The notes under the pieces were generated by a model that saw only the letters and a program-made list of their open reading frames with translations, did not search any database and had not been told where the DNA came from. From JBCBKU01 sp965267475 (GTDB lineage Bacteria > Pseudomonadota > Alphaproteobacteria > Rhodobacterales > Rhodobacteraceae), in assembly GCA_965267475.1 (NCBI GenBank), contig OZ254079.1, positions 2,852,001 through 2,916,000 of the forward strand: a stretch of 64,000 nucleotides of DNA, given 5' to 3'. The position numbers and the translations under genes were made by a program. Shown piece by piece: positions 49,783-58,700 of this stretch; positions within the stretch are counted from its first letter, which is position 1; each line of letters opens with the position of its first letter.

Positions 49783-50856
49783 TCAGGCCATCCCGCCTTG
49801 GATTAGGCGGTCGGCCAAGCGACCATAGGCGTCGGCCAAAGGCCCATCGGTCAATGCGATCGGCTGCCCGGCATCTCCGGATGTGCGGATATCCAGCGCC
49901 AACGGAATTTCACCCAGAAACGGAACGCCAAGGCGATCGGCCTCGTCCCGCACACCGCCATGTCCGAAAAGATGCGCCTCATGCCCACACTGGGGGCATA
50001 TATACATCGACATGTTCTCAACGAGCCCGAGAACGGGTGTTTTCAGCGTCGCGAACATGTCGATGGCTTTCCGGGCATCCAGAAGTGCCACATCCTGCGG
50101 GGTCGAGACGACAATCGCCCCGGTCAGCGCGGTTTTCTGACAGAGCGTCAGTTGGACATCCCCCGTACCGGGCGGAAGATCGACAACCAGAACATCAAGG
50201 TCGCCCCAGGCCACCTGCCCCAGCATCTGCTGAAGCGCCCCCATCAACATGGGACCGCGCCAAACCACAGCCTTTTCAGCGTCGACCATAAAGCCAATCG
50301 ACATCACGGTGACGCCATGCGCGTGAAGCGGGTTGATGATCTTTCCATCGGGCGAAGACGGACGCCCCGAGACACCCATCATGCGCGGTTGCGACGGACC
50401 ATAGATGTCAGCGTCCAGCAACCCGACCTTGCGCCCCTGACGGGCCAGAGCCACGGCCAGGTTCGCCGAAAGCGTCGACTTGCCGACACCGCCCTTGCCC
50501 GACGCGACCGCCAGAATGCGGTCGACGCCCGCGACCGGCGCGGGACCTTGCTGTGGCTTGGGATGGCGCCCGATCTTGAGATCGGGTGGAGCCGGCTTCT
50601 TTGCCGCTGCCCCATGAGCGGTCAAAACGACGCTGACGTCGTCAACGCCCGCCAGGGACCGCGCAGCAGCTTCAGCGGCATCGCGAGCCGGACCCATCTT
50701 CTGGGCCGTTTCCGGATCTGGCGCCTCGATCACGAATTTGACCGACCCGCCATCGATGGATACCGCCCGGATCATGTCGCGCGACACGAGCGTCCCGCCA
50801 TCCGGCAGAGCGATTTTGTCCAAAACCGCGAGCAATGTATCCCGACTGGCGCCCAA
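49783..50856 (-). CDS. mrp: Mrp/NBP35 family iron-sulfur cluster carrier ATPase
   Basis: About 357 aa. The start is uncertain: TTG at 50856 has AAGGA at good spacing, TTG at 50874 is six codons earlier. The N-terminal MIP18-like (DUF59) domain is at about 1-80 (ALPDGGTLVSRDMIRAV), then the deviant Walker A in AVASGKGGVGKST, LLDADIYGPSQPRMMG, VVDLPPGTGDVQLTL, and the cluster-binding CPQC in YICPQCGHEAHLFG. It scaffolds or carries 4Fe-4S clusters. It stands alone, upstream of the mraZ control region, with no terminator seen between. Confidence 0.93.
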   Translation of the reverse strand: MGASRDTLLAVLDKIALPDGGTLVSRDMIRAVSIDGGSVKFVIEAPDPETAQKMGPARDAAEAAARSLAGVDDVSVVLTAHGAAAKKPAPPDLKIGRHPKPQQGPAPVAGVDRILAVASGKGGVGKSTLSANLAVALARQGRKVGLLDADIYGPSQPRMMGVSGRPSSPDGKIINPLHAHGVTVMSIGFMVDAEKAVVWRGPMLMGALQQMLGQVAWGDLDVLVVDLPPGTGDVQLTLCQKTALTGAIVVSTPQDVALLDARKAIDMFATLKTPVLGLVENMSMYICPQCGHEAHLFGHGGVRDEADRLGVPFLGEIPLALDIRTSGDAGQPIALTDGPLADAYGRLADRLIQGGMA

Positions 50857-50989
50857 CGTTTTTTCCTTTGGCAAAGTTCCGCCGCACTAGGTGTTTGAAA
50901 CGCAGCGAGTTGCAAGGCCAGTGGATGATATTTCGGTCAATTTCTGTCGGTTTGCCCTGAATATCAGCAAGAAAAATAGACATATGCAT

Positions 50990-51006
50990 ATGCTGCATGG
51001 CAGCAT
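50990..51006. promoter_or_regulatory. Inverted repeat upstream of the DUF1127 gene
   Basis: ATGCTGC-ATG-GCAGCAT, a perfect 7-3-7 dyad 15 nt before the predicted -35 element of the DUF1127 gene. A possible activator site. Confidence 0.3.
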
Positions 51007-51020
51007 TGCCGCGGTGGATA

Positions 51021-51048
51021 TTGTGCAATCGCAGCAAAGGCCTATTCT
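51021..51048 (+). promoter_or_regulatory. Predicted promoter of the DUF1127-CcsR-like unit
   Basis: TTGTGC (51021-51026), 16-bp spacer, TATTCT (51043-51048), giving a start near 51055 and a 35-nt leader. In Rhodobacter the equivalent unit is under RpoHI/RpoHII heat-shock sigma control; I cannot confirm an RpoH-type match here. Confidence 0.35.
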
Positions 51049-51089
51049 CCAATCAACGCCACTGATGGCGCTAACTGGAAGTTAAGAAA

Positions 51090-51317
51090 ATGGCACATAC
51101 GAGCACACATATCGGCTGGTCTTTTGCCTCGATCTTCGGTCAATCCGGCCGGATCGCCCAATGGGTAAAGTCGTACAAAGAAGCAGCCGCCCTGCGTCGG
51201 GACTATGTTAACACGCTGACGCAACTTGAGAATCTTTCGGACCGCGAGTTGGAAGACATCAACATTTCGCGTCTGAACCTTGCTGAGGTTGCTCGCGAAG
51301 CGGTCTACGGCAAGTAA
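51090..51317 (+). CDS. DUF1127 small protein (CcaF1-like)
   Basis: 75 aa, preceded by GGAAG at 8 nt. The C-terminal half has the DUF1127 pattern: TLTQLENLSDRELEDINISR followed by NLAEVAREAVYGK. The N-terminal half is basic and aromatic (RIAQWVKSYKEAAALRR). In Rhodobacter sphaeroides a DUF1127 protein (CcaF1) is encoded just upstream of, and cotranscribed with, the CcsR small RNAs and acts as an RNA-binding factor. Two CcsR-like hairpins follow this gene within 12-85 nt, so it is probably the counterpart. Confidence 0.88.
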   Translation: MAHTSTHIGWSFASIFGQSGRIAQWVKSYKEAAALRRDYVNTLTQLENLSDRELEDINISRLNLAEVAREAVYGK

Positions 51318-51328
51318 GAATACCTTAT

Positions 51329-51361
51329 CAGAAGACCCCTCCTCCTCCCTGGGTCATTCTG
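51329..51361 (+). ncRNA. CcsR/cuckoo-like small RNA, unit 1
   Basis: Stem CAGAA-GACCC (51329-51338) with GGGTC-A-TTCTG (51351-51361), one bulged A. The loop holds CCTCCTCCC (51341-51349), an exact anti-Shine-Dalgarno-type motif that defines the CcsR/cuckoo RNA family of alphaproteobacteria. It begins 12 nt after the DUF1127 stop and is probably processed from the same transcript. Confidence 0.75.
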
Positions 51362-51366
51362 TGTCT

Positions 51367-51407
51367 AGCGGTGGCACCTTCCTCCTCCCTGGTGTCACCG
51401 CTTTTTT
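51367..51407 (+). ncRNA. CcsR/cuckoo-like small RNA, unit 2, with terminator
   Basis: Stem AGCGGTGGCACC (51367-51378) with GGTGTCACCGCT (51391-51402), 12 bp with one G-U pair, then TTTTT. The loop again holds CCTCCTCCC (51381-51389). The helix and U tract also form a strong rho-independent terminator, so the array ends here with two units, 40 nt apart motif to motif. Confidence 0.78.
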
Positions 51408-51426
51408 CTGCGCACGCGAAGGCGGA

Positions 51427-51783
51427 TCAGGCCTGTCCATGCTCGGAAACAGCTAACAATTCATCGACATGGACCGGCTTGCGCAAGACCGTGGAAACCG
51501 ACGGCGCGATGTCGAACAATTCGCCATGTGTGAACAGCGACGACCCTGTGATCATGACAATCCGGCAATCCGGATGCATGAACCCGGCGAAGGCCGCGAT
51601 GGTCAGCCCGCTGTCGGTTCCCAGAAAAAGATCGACCACAAGCACGTCAAACCTGTGCCGATCAAGCAGCGCCCGCGCGCCCGATGCATTGACGGCGCTA
51701 TGGACAACATGACCTGCCTGATCGAACACCTCGACAAGGTACCGTTTAAGCGCCGCGTCATCTTCAACGACCAAAACCTTCAC
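51427..51783 (-). CDS. Single-domain response regulator
   Basis: 118 aa, a receiver domain with no output domain. Acidic pocket Glu7/Asp8/Asp9 in VEDDAAL, phosphoacceptor Asp51 in LVVDLFLG, Thr79 in MITGSS and Lys102 in LRKPV are all present. Such proteins act as phosphorelay shuttles or bind a target directly. No histidine kinase is adjacent. It is convergent with the DUF1127 unit and shares its intergenic terminator. Confidence 0.9.
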   Translation of the reverse strand: MKVLVVEDDAALKRYLVEVFDQAGHVVHSAVNASGARALLDRHRFDVLVVDLFLGTDSGLTIAAFAGFMHPDCRIVMITGSSLFTHGELFDIAPSVSTVLRKPVHVDELLAVSEHGQA

Positions 51784-51883
51784 GTCCGAAACTCCCGCAT
51801 TAGTAGTGGGCGGAACCTAGAAAAGTGTCGGTAAACAAAAAGATAACTGACCCGCCGGACCGATTACCGTCCGGTTTCATCCG

Positions 51884-54247
51884 TTAAAAGGGAACGTCGT
51901 CCACCCGCTCGGCCGCAACGATGAATTTGGCGACGACCTTTTTGGAGCCGGCCTTTTCGAACTCGATATCCAGCTTGTCGCCTTCGATCCCCATCACATA
52001 GCCATAACCGAACTTCTGGTGGAACACGCGGTCCCCTTGGGTGAAGGCGGACACCGCTTCCAGATCGATAACCATGTTTGAGGATTCACGCGGCTGGCTC
52101 ATCGGTCTTTGGGACTGTCGCTCTTGCAGGCGTTTCCAACCCGGTGAGTTATAGACATTCGCCTTCATGGCGTCTTCTTCAAGTGTCGAGGATGAAGACA
52201 TCCCCGCTGCGCCGTATCCGCCGCCGTAAAGGCCCGGCGGGGTCAGCACATCCACATGCTCTTCCGGCAGTTCGTCGATGAACCGCGAAGGAAGCGCCGA
52301 TTGCCATTGACCGTAAACGCGCCGGTTGGCCGCGAAAGAGATGGTGCAGATCTCTTCCGCGCGGGTAATACCGACATAGGCCAGGCGCCGTTCCTCTTCG
52401 AGGCCCGAAACCCCGCTTTCATCCATCGACCGTTGCGACGGGAACAGCCCATCTTCCCAGCCGGGCAGAAAAACGGCAGGAAATTCAAGACCTTTTGCCG
52501 CGTGGAGCGTCATGATCGACACTTTCTCGGTCGTATCCTCGGTCTCGTTGTCCATGATCAGCGAGACATGTTCGAGGAACCCTTGCAGGTTCTCGAACCC
52601 TTCCAGCGCCTTCACCAGTTCCTTGAGGTTTTCCAACCGGCCGGGCGCTTCGGGCGTTTTGTCATTCTGCCAATGGGCGGTGTATCCGCTTTCGTCCAGG
52701 ATCCGCTCGGCGATCTCGACATGGCTGTCTTTGGCCGCCCGGACGGCCTGGTGCCAGCGATCGAGGCCATCGACCAATTGGGCAAGCTCGGCCCCGCCCT
52801 TGCCACCGATGCCTTTCGACATCACAAGAAGGCGCGCGCCCTCGACCAGAGACACCCCGTTCGACCGGGCCGAGATCTGGATCTTCTGCTGCGCTTTATC
52901 GCCAAGTCCGCGTTTCGGCGTGTTCACAATCCGCTCGAACGCCAGATCATCATCGGGCGACACGGCCAGCCGGAAATAGGCCATGGCATCGCGGATCTCC
53001 ATCCGTTCGTAAAAGCGGGGCCCCCCAATCACCCGGTACGGCAGGCCAATGGTCAGGAACCGGTCCTCGAACGCCCGCATCTGGTGCGATGCGCGGACAA
53101 GGATCGCACAGTCATTTAGCGACATGGGCCGCAGCCCCCGGGTTCCGCCCGGCATCGCCTCAAGCTCTTCCCCGATCCAGCGCGCCTCTTCCTCGCCATC
53201 CCAATGGCCGATCAGACGAACCTTTTCGCCGTCGTTCTTGTCTGTCCAAAGGGTCTTGCCCAGCCGGCCCTTGTTCGCATCGATCACGCCCGAGGCCGCG
53301 CCAAGGATGTGGGGGGTCGACCTGTAATTCTGTTCCAGCCGGATCACCTTGGCGCCCGGAAAGTCCTTTTCAAACCGCAGGATGTTGCCAACCTCGGCCC
53401 CGCGCCAGCCATAGATCGACTGGTCGTCATCGCCCACGCAACAGATGTTCTTATGGTCCGCTGCTAGAAGGCGGAGCCAGAGATACTGGGCGACGTTCGT
53501 ATCCTGATACTCATCGACCAGAATGTAGCGGAACCAGCGCTGATACTGGGCCAGCACATCGTCATGGGTCTGAAAGATCGTGAGGACATGCAACAAGAGA
53601 TCGCCGAAATCGACCGCGTTCAGGGTTTTCAGGCGTTCCTGATACTGCGCGTAAAGCTCCACCCCCCGATGATCGAAGGCTGACCCATCGGTGGCAGGCA
53701 CTTTCTCGGGCGTCCAGGCCCGGTTCTTCCACCCATCGATCACATGGGCCAGTTGACGGGCAGGCCAGCGCTTTTCATCGATATTGGCCGCAAGGATCAG
53801 TTGTTTCAGAAGCCGCACCTGGTCGTCGGTATCCAGGATCGTGAAATTCGTTTTCAGATCCACGAGTTCCGCATGACGGCGCAAGAGCTTCACACAGATC
53901 GCATGAAAGGTCCCGAGCCAGGGCATCCCTTCGACCGCCTGCCCCAACAGCCCGGCAACCCGGGTCTTCATTTCCCGCGCGGCCTTGTTGGTAAAGGTCA
54001 CGGCCAGAATTTCGTTCGGGCGCGCCGTTCCGGTATGCAAGAGATGGGCAATTCGCGTGGTCAGCGCCTTGGTCTTGCCGGTCCCTGCGCCTGCCAGCAT
54101 GAGGACCGGGCCTGCCATCGCCTCGACCGCATCGCGTTGCGCGGGATTCAAATCGTCAAGATAGGGCGCAGCGCGGGCGGACATCGCCCGCTGCGACAAG
54201 GGCACCGCCGCCCCCTCGAACGCCTCACTGTCATCAAATCTGCTCAT
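51884..54247 (-). CDS. uvrD: ATP-dependent DNA helicase UvrD/PcrA
   Basis: 787 aa from the ATG at 54247; a TTG ten codons upstream is less likely. SF1A 3'-5' helicase for nucleotide excision and mismatch repair. Motif I AGAGTGKTK (52-60), Ia-II LVDEYQDTNVAQY, III DDDQSIYGWRGAEV, IV RLEQNYRSTPHILG, V IMTLHAAKGLEFPAVFLPGWEDGLFPS (in part: TLHAAKGLEFPAVFLPG), VI EEERRLAYVGITRA. The C-terminal Tudor-like end (FGYGYVMGIEGDKLDIEFE) favours the PcrA/UvrD type over Rep. Confidence 0.95.
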   Translation of the reverse strand: MSRFDDSEAFEGAAVPLSQRAMSARAAPYLDDLNPAQRDAVEAMAGPVLMLAGAGTGKTKALTTRIAHLLHTGTARPNEILAVTFTNKAAREMKTRVAGLLGQAVEGMPWLGTFHAICVKLLRRHAELVDLKTNFTILDTDDQVRLLKQLILAANIDEKRWPARQLAHVIDGWKNRAWTPEKVPATDGSAFDHRGVELYAQYQERLKTLNAVDFGDLLLHVLTIFQTHDDVLAQYQRWFRYILVDEYQDTNVAQYLWLRLLAADHKNICCVGDDDQSIYGWRGAEVGNILRFEKDFPGAKVIRLEQNYRSTPHILGAASGVIDANKGRLGKTLWTDKNDGEKVRLIGHWDGEEEARWIGEELEAMPGGTRGLRPMSLNDCAILVRASHQMRAFEDRFLTIGLPYRVIGGPRFYERMEIRDAMAYFRLAVSPDDDLAFERIVNTPKRGLGDKAQQKIQISARSNGVSLVEGARLLVMSKGIGGKGGAELAQLVDGLDRWHQAVRAAKDSHVEIAERILDESGYTAHWQNDKTPEAPGRLENLKELVKALEGFENLQGFLEHVSLIMDNETEDTTEKVSIMTLHAAKGLEFPAVFLPGWEDGLFPSQRSMDESGVSGLEEERRLAYVGITRAEEICTISFAANRRVYGQWQSALPSRFIDELPEEHVDVLTPPGLYGGGYGAAGMSSSSTLEEDAMKANVYNSPGWKRLQERQSQRPMSQPRESSNMVIDLEAVSAFTQGDRVFHQKFGYGYVMGIEGDKLDIEFEKAGSKKVVAKFIVAAERVDDVPF

Positions 54248-54510
54248 TGGCCGAAAACCTAGCCTGAAATGCGGCAAAGGAAAAGCCCATGTTCAGCTTA
54301 TGTTCTCCACAGCCAATCCTTCATCTTGGACCCAATACACAATCAGCACCCGGCCCCGCGACAGACCCCGCCAGATGCCCGGGCGCCGACCCGATTGGAC
54401 CCGCGCCACCAGGCGCGGGCCGGGCCCAACGGGAGGCGCCGCCGGAAGGCGGCAACGACGGGCGGGAGAGCCCCCTTTCCGCTCAGGTCACTTCCGCCTA
54501 AGAAAGCCGC
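54248..54510. other. 263-bp divergent region with a repeat copy and hairpins
   Basis: No gene seen. TTCATCTTGG followed by CCAATAC (54320-54338) is a weaker third copy of the repeat at 23425 and 41384. Downstream CCCGCGCC-ACCA-GGCGCGGG (8 bp) and GCCGCC-GGAA-GGCGGC (6 bp) can form hairpins. The promoter of the lldD-type gene presumably lies here. Confidence 0.4.
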
Positions 54511-55659
54511 ATGGATCTCGACCTCACCTATCCGGCCGTCTCGGACCTTCGCAAACGCGCGCGCCGCCGCGTGCCGCATTTCGCCTTCGAATATCTCGAC
54601 AGCGGCACCGGGCGCGAACTTCAGGTGCAACGAAACCGCGACGCGCTCGATGCGGTCTGGTTCCTGCCGGAACCGCTGAAGGGCAAGATCAATCCTGACT
54701 TTTCCACGAGGTTCATGGGACAGGATTTCGCCTATCCGTTTGGGGTAGCACCCCTCGGTATGGCCGGCGTGATGTGGCCCGGTTGCGAAAAGATCCTCGC
54801 AACCTATGCGCAGACGGCGCAGATCCCCTACAGCCTGTCCATGATGGCGACCCGGCTTCCCGAGGAAATTGGCCCCGCCGCGGGTGACATGGGCTGGTTC
54901 CAGATCTATGTCCCCTCCGATCCGGAGATCCGCCGCGACATGCTGCGGCGCGCAAAGGATGCCGGGTTTCAGAAGCTCCTCTTCACCGTCGACGTGCCTG
55001 ATGACAGCCGCCGTGAACGTCAGCGACGGGCAAAACTGTCGATGCCGCCCAAGATCACGCCTTACATGATGTGGGAAACGCTGACCCATCCGCGTTGGGC
55101 GATCGGGACCGCTCGGCTTGGCCCGCCGCGCTTGCGGCTCGCAGAAAGCTATGTGGACACCAAGAAAAGCCGGGATTCGACCGCCCATGCGGGCCATATC
55201 ATCCGTGGTGCACCGGACTGGGACACACTGAAGGCGCTTCGCGACGAGTGGGACGGCGATCTCATCATGAAGGGCGTCATGGATCCCGAGATCGCCGTGA
55301 AAGCGCAGAAGGCAGGCGCCGATGCGATCTGGATTTCCAACCATGGCGGGCGCCAGTTCGAACCCGGACCGGCCACGATCTCGCAACTGCCTGCGGTGCG
55401 CGATGCGCTTGGGCCGAATGTGCCGATCCTGATCGATAGCGGGTTTGACAGCGGCATGGACATCTTGCGCGCTCTGGCGCTTGGGGCGGATTTCGTCATG
55501 CTGGGCCGGGCCTGGCACTATGCCGTCGCGGCGCTGGGGGCAAAGGGCCCGCCCCATCTGACCCACATTCTGGCCGATGACATGCGGCTGAACATGGCGC
55601 AGATCGGCGCACAGACATTTGCAGATCTGCCGCGACGGTTGATCCCGAAAAAGGATTAA
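54511..55659 (+). CDS. lldD: FMN-dependent alpha-hydroxy acid dehydrogenase (L-lactate dehydrogenase LldD type)
   Basis: 382 aa. TIM-barrel flavoenzyme. Landmarks: FAFEYLDSGTGRE, the FMN stretch PFGVAPLGMAGVMWP, GWFQIYVPSDPEIRRDML (in part), catalytic His278 and Arg in SNHGGRQFEP, then LIDSGFDSGMDILRAL and VMLGRAWHYA. It oxidises L-lactate (or a related 2-hydroxy acid) to pyruvate with transfer to the respiratory chain or to O2. Pyruvate carboxylase follows 76 bp downstream on the same strand, which supports a lactate-to-oxaloacetate route. The exact substrate is not fixed by sequence. Confidence 0.88.
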   Translation: MDLDLTYPAVSDLRKRARRRVPHFAFEYLDSGTGRELQVQRNRDALDAVWFLPEPLKGKINPDFSTRFMGQDFAYPFGVAPLGMAGVMWPGCEKILATYAQTAQIPYSLSMMATRLPEEIGPAAGDMGWFQIYVPSDPEIRRDMLRRAKDAGFQKLLFTVDVPDDSRRERQRRAKLSMPPKITPYMMWETLTHPRWAIGTARLGPPRLRLAESYVDTKKSRDSTAHAGHIIRGAPDWDTLKALRDEWDGDLIMKGVMDPEIAVKAQKAGADAIWISNHGGRQFEPGPATISQLPAVRDALGPNVPILIDSGFDSGMDILRALALGADFVMLGRAWHYAVAALGAKGPPHLTHILADDMRLNMAQIGAQTFADLPRRLIPKKD

Positions 55660-55735
55660 GGGCGCCTCGGGTATATACTGCACCGCAGCATTCTTCTAAA
55701 AGACCCGCAAGATCAAAGACCAAGGGACGGTATCG

Positions 55736-58700
55736 ATGGCTGAGTTTCAGAAAATCCTTGTGGCCAACCGGGGCGAGATTGCCATCCGGGTCATGCGGGC
55801 TGCCAACGAACTCGGGAAACGTACCGTTGCGGTCTATGCCGCGGAGGACAAGCTTAGCCTGCACCGGTTCAAGGCCGACGAGGCCTATTTGATCGGCGAA
55901 GGTCTGGGTCCGGTCGCCGCCTATCTTTCTATCGAAGACATCATCAGGGTCGCCCGCCAATGCGGCGCCGATGCGATCCACCCCGGCTATGGTCTTCTGT
56001 CCGAGAACCCTGAATTCGTGGAAGCCTGCGAAGCGGCGGGCATCACCTTCATCGGACCCAAGGCCGAAACCATGCGCGCGCTTGGCGATAAGGCCTCGGC
56101 CCGGAAGGTCGCGATCAAGGCGGGCGTGCCCGTCGTGCCGGCAACGGACGTCTTGGGCGATGACATGAAAGCCATCGCCAAAGAGGCCGAAAAGATCGGC
56201 TATCCCCTGATGCTCAAGGCCTCATGGGGTGGCGGCGGGCGCGGGATGCGCCCCATCGAAGGTCCGGGCGAAATGGAGGAGAAGATCCTCGAAGGCCGGC
56301 GCGAGGCCGAAGCCGCCTTCGGCAATGGCGAGGGGTATCTGGAAAAGATGATCCTGCGCGCCCGGCATGTCGAAGTTCAGATCCTTGGCGACAAGCACGG
56401 CAACATCTATCACCTGTGGGAACGCGACTGTTCCGTGCAGCGCCGGAACCAGAAGGTCGTCGAACGCGCCCCTGCCCCGTATCTGTCGCCCGCCCAGCGC
56501 GAGGAAATCTGCAATCTTGGCAAGAAGATCGCCGAGGAAGTGAACTACGAATGCGCGGGCACCATTGAGTTCCTGATGGATATGGAAACGGGCGCCTTCT
56601 ATTTCATCGAGGTGAACCCCCGGGTTCAGGTCGAGCATACGGTGACCGAGGAAGTGACCGGCATCGACATCGTCCGGGCCCAGATTCTGATCGCGGAGGG
56701 CAAGGCCCTGGTCGAAGCCACGGGCACCGCCAGCCAATACGACGTGAAACTTGACGGACATGCGATCCAGTGCCGGGTGACTTCCGAGGATCCGCAGAAC
56801 AACTTCATCCCCGATTACGGTCGCATCACAGCCTATCGGGGTGCGACCGGTATGGGGATCCGACTGGATGGCGGCACGGCGTATTCCGGCGCGGTGATCA
56901 CCCGGTACTATGACAGCCTTCTTGAGAAGGTGACCGCCTGGGCGCCCACGCCCGAAGCCGCGATCAAGCGGATGGACCGCGCCTTGCGCGAGTTTCGGAT
57001 CCGGGGCGTCGCCACAAACATCGCTTTTGTCGAGAACCTGCTGAAGCATCCCAAGTTCTTGTCAAACGAGTACCACACCAAGTTCATCGATGAGACGCCC
57101 GAGCTGTTCCAGTTCCGTAAGCGGCGCGACCGGGCCACGAAGATCCTGAACTATATCGCGGATGTATCGGTGAACGGTCATCCCGAAACGGTCGACCGTC
57201 CGCGCCCGCCTGCCGATTTGAAACCGCCGAAGCCACCGGCCCTGACGGGCGACACGCCCCCGCCCGGGACAAAGCAGATTCTGGATGCCGAAGGCCCAGA
57301 GGGCGTTGCGAAATGGATGGCAGCCCAGAAGAAACTGCTGATCACCGACACTACCATGCGCGACGGCCACCAGTCGCTTTTGGCGACCCGCATGCGGTCC
57401 TTCGACATGATCAACGTGGCGCCCACCTATGCCCATAACATGTCCGATCTGTTCTCGGTCGAATGCTGGGGCGGCGCGACCTTCGATGTGGCCTACCGCT
57501 TCTTGCAGGAATGCCCATGGCAGCGTTTGCGCGACCTTCGGAAGGCCATGCCGAACCTGATGACGCAGATGCTTCTGCGCGCATCGAATGGCGTCGGATA
57601 CACCAACTATCCCGACAATGTTGTTCGATTTTTCGTAAAAACCGCGGCTGAGACCGGCATTGACATGTTCCGAGTGTTCGATTCCCTCAACTGGGTTGAG
57701 AATATGCGGGTCGCGATGGACGCTGTGGTCGAGGCAGGAAAGGTCTGCGAAGGCACGATCTGTTACACCGGCGACATCCTGAACCCCGACCGCGCGAAGT
57801 ATGACCTGAAATACTATGTCGAAATGGGGAAAGAGCTGAAAAAAGCCGGCGCCCATGTGCTTGGCGTCAAGGATATGGCCGGGCTTATGAAGCCGGACGC
57901 GGCCTATGTCCTGTTCGCGGCACTTAAGGATGATGTGGGCCTGCCGATCCACTTCCACACCCATGACACGGCCGGTCTTGCCTGTGCGACAATCCTCGCA
58001 GCGGCTGAAGCCGGCGTCGACGCCGTCGATTGCGCAATGGACGCGTTTTCCGGCAACACAAGCCAGGCGACGCTTGGCACCGTGGTCGAGATGCTGGCCC
58101 ATTCGGACCGCGACACCGGGCTCGACGTGGGCGCGATCCGCGACATCTCGAACTATTGGGAGGCCGTGCGCGGCCAATACGCCGCCTTTGAATCCGGCCT
58201 TCAGGCGCCTGCATCTGAGGTCTATTTGCACGAAATGCCCGGCGGGCAGTTCACCAACCTCAAGGCGCAGGCCCGGTCCCTTGGCCTGGAAGAACGCTGG
58301 CACGAAGTGGCGCAGATGTATGCCGATGTGAACCAGATGTTCGGCGACATCGTGAAGGTGACCCCTTCATCAAAGGTCGTGGGCGATATGGCCCTGATGA
58401 TGGTCAGTCAGAACCTGACGCGGGAGGATGTCGAGAACCCCGACAAGGACGTCGCCTTCCCTGACAGTGTCGTCGACATGATGAAGGGCAATCTGGGTCA
58501 ACCGCCCGGCGGCTGGCCGAAAAAGCTGCAAAAGAAGATCCTGAAAGGCGAAGACGCGGGCACCGATCGCCCCGGGAAACACCTGGACCCGGTGGATCTG
58601 GACGCGACCCGGGCCGACGTGTCGAAGGAACTGGAAGGCTACAAGCTGAACGACGCCGATCTGGGCGGCTATCTGATGTATCCCAAGGTCTATCTCGACT

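Noticed and set aside
49545..50291. A 248-codon plus-strand frame across the mrp gene and the mraZ upstream region
   Set aside because: Antisense to mrp over most of its length and Arg/Pro-rich; the non-coding part is better explained by the regulatory arrays.
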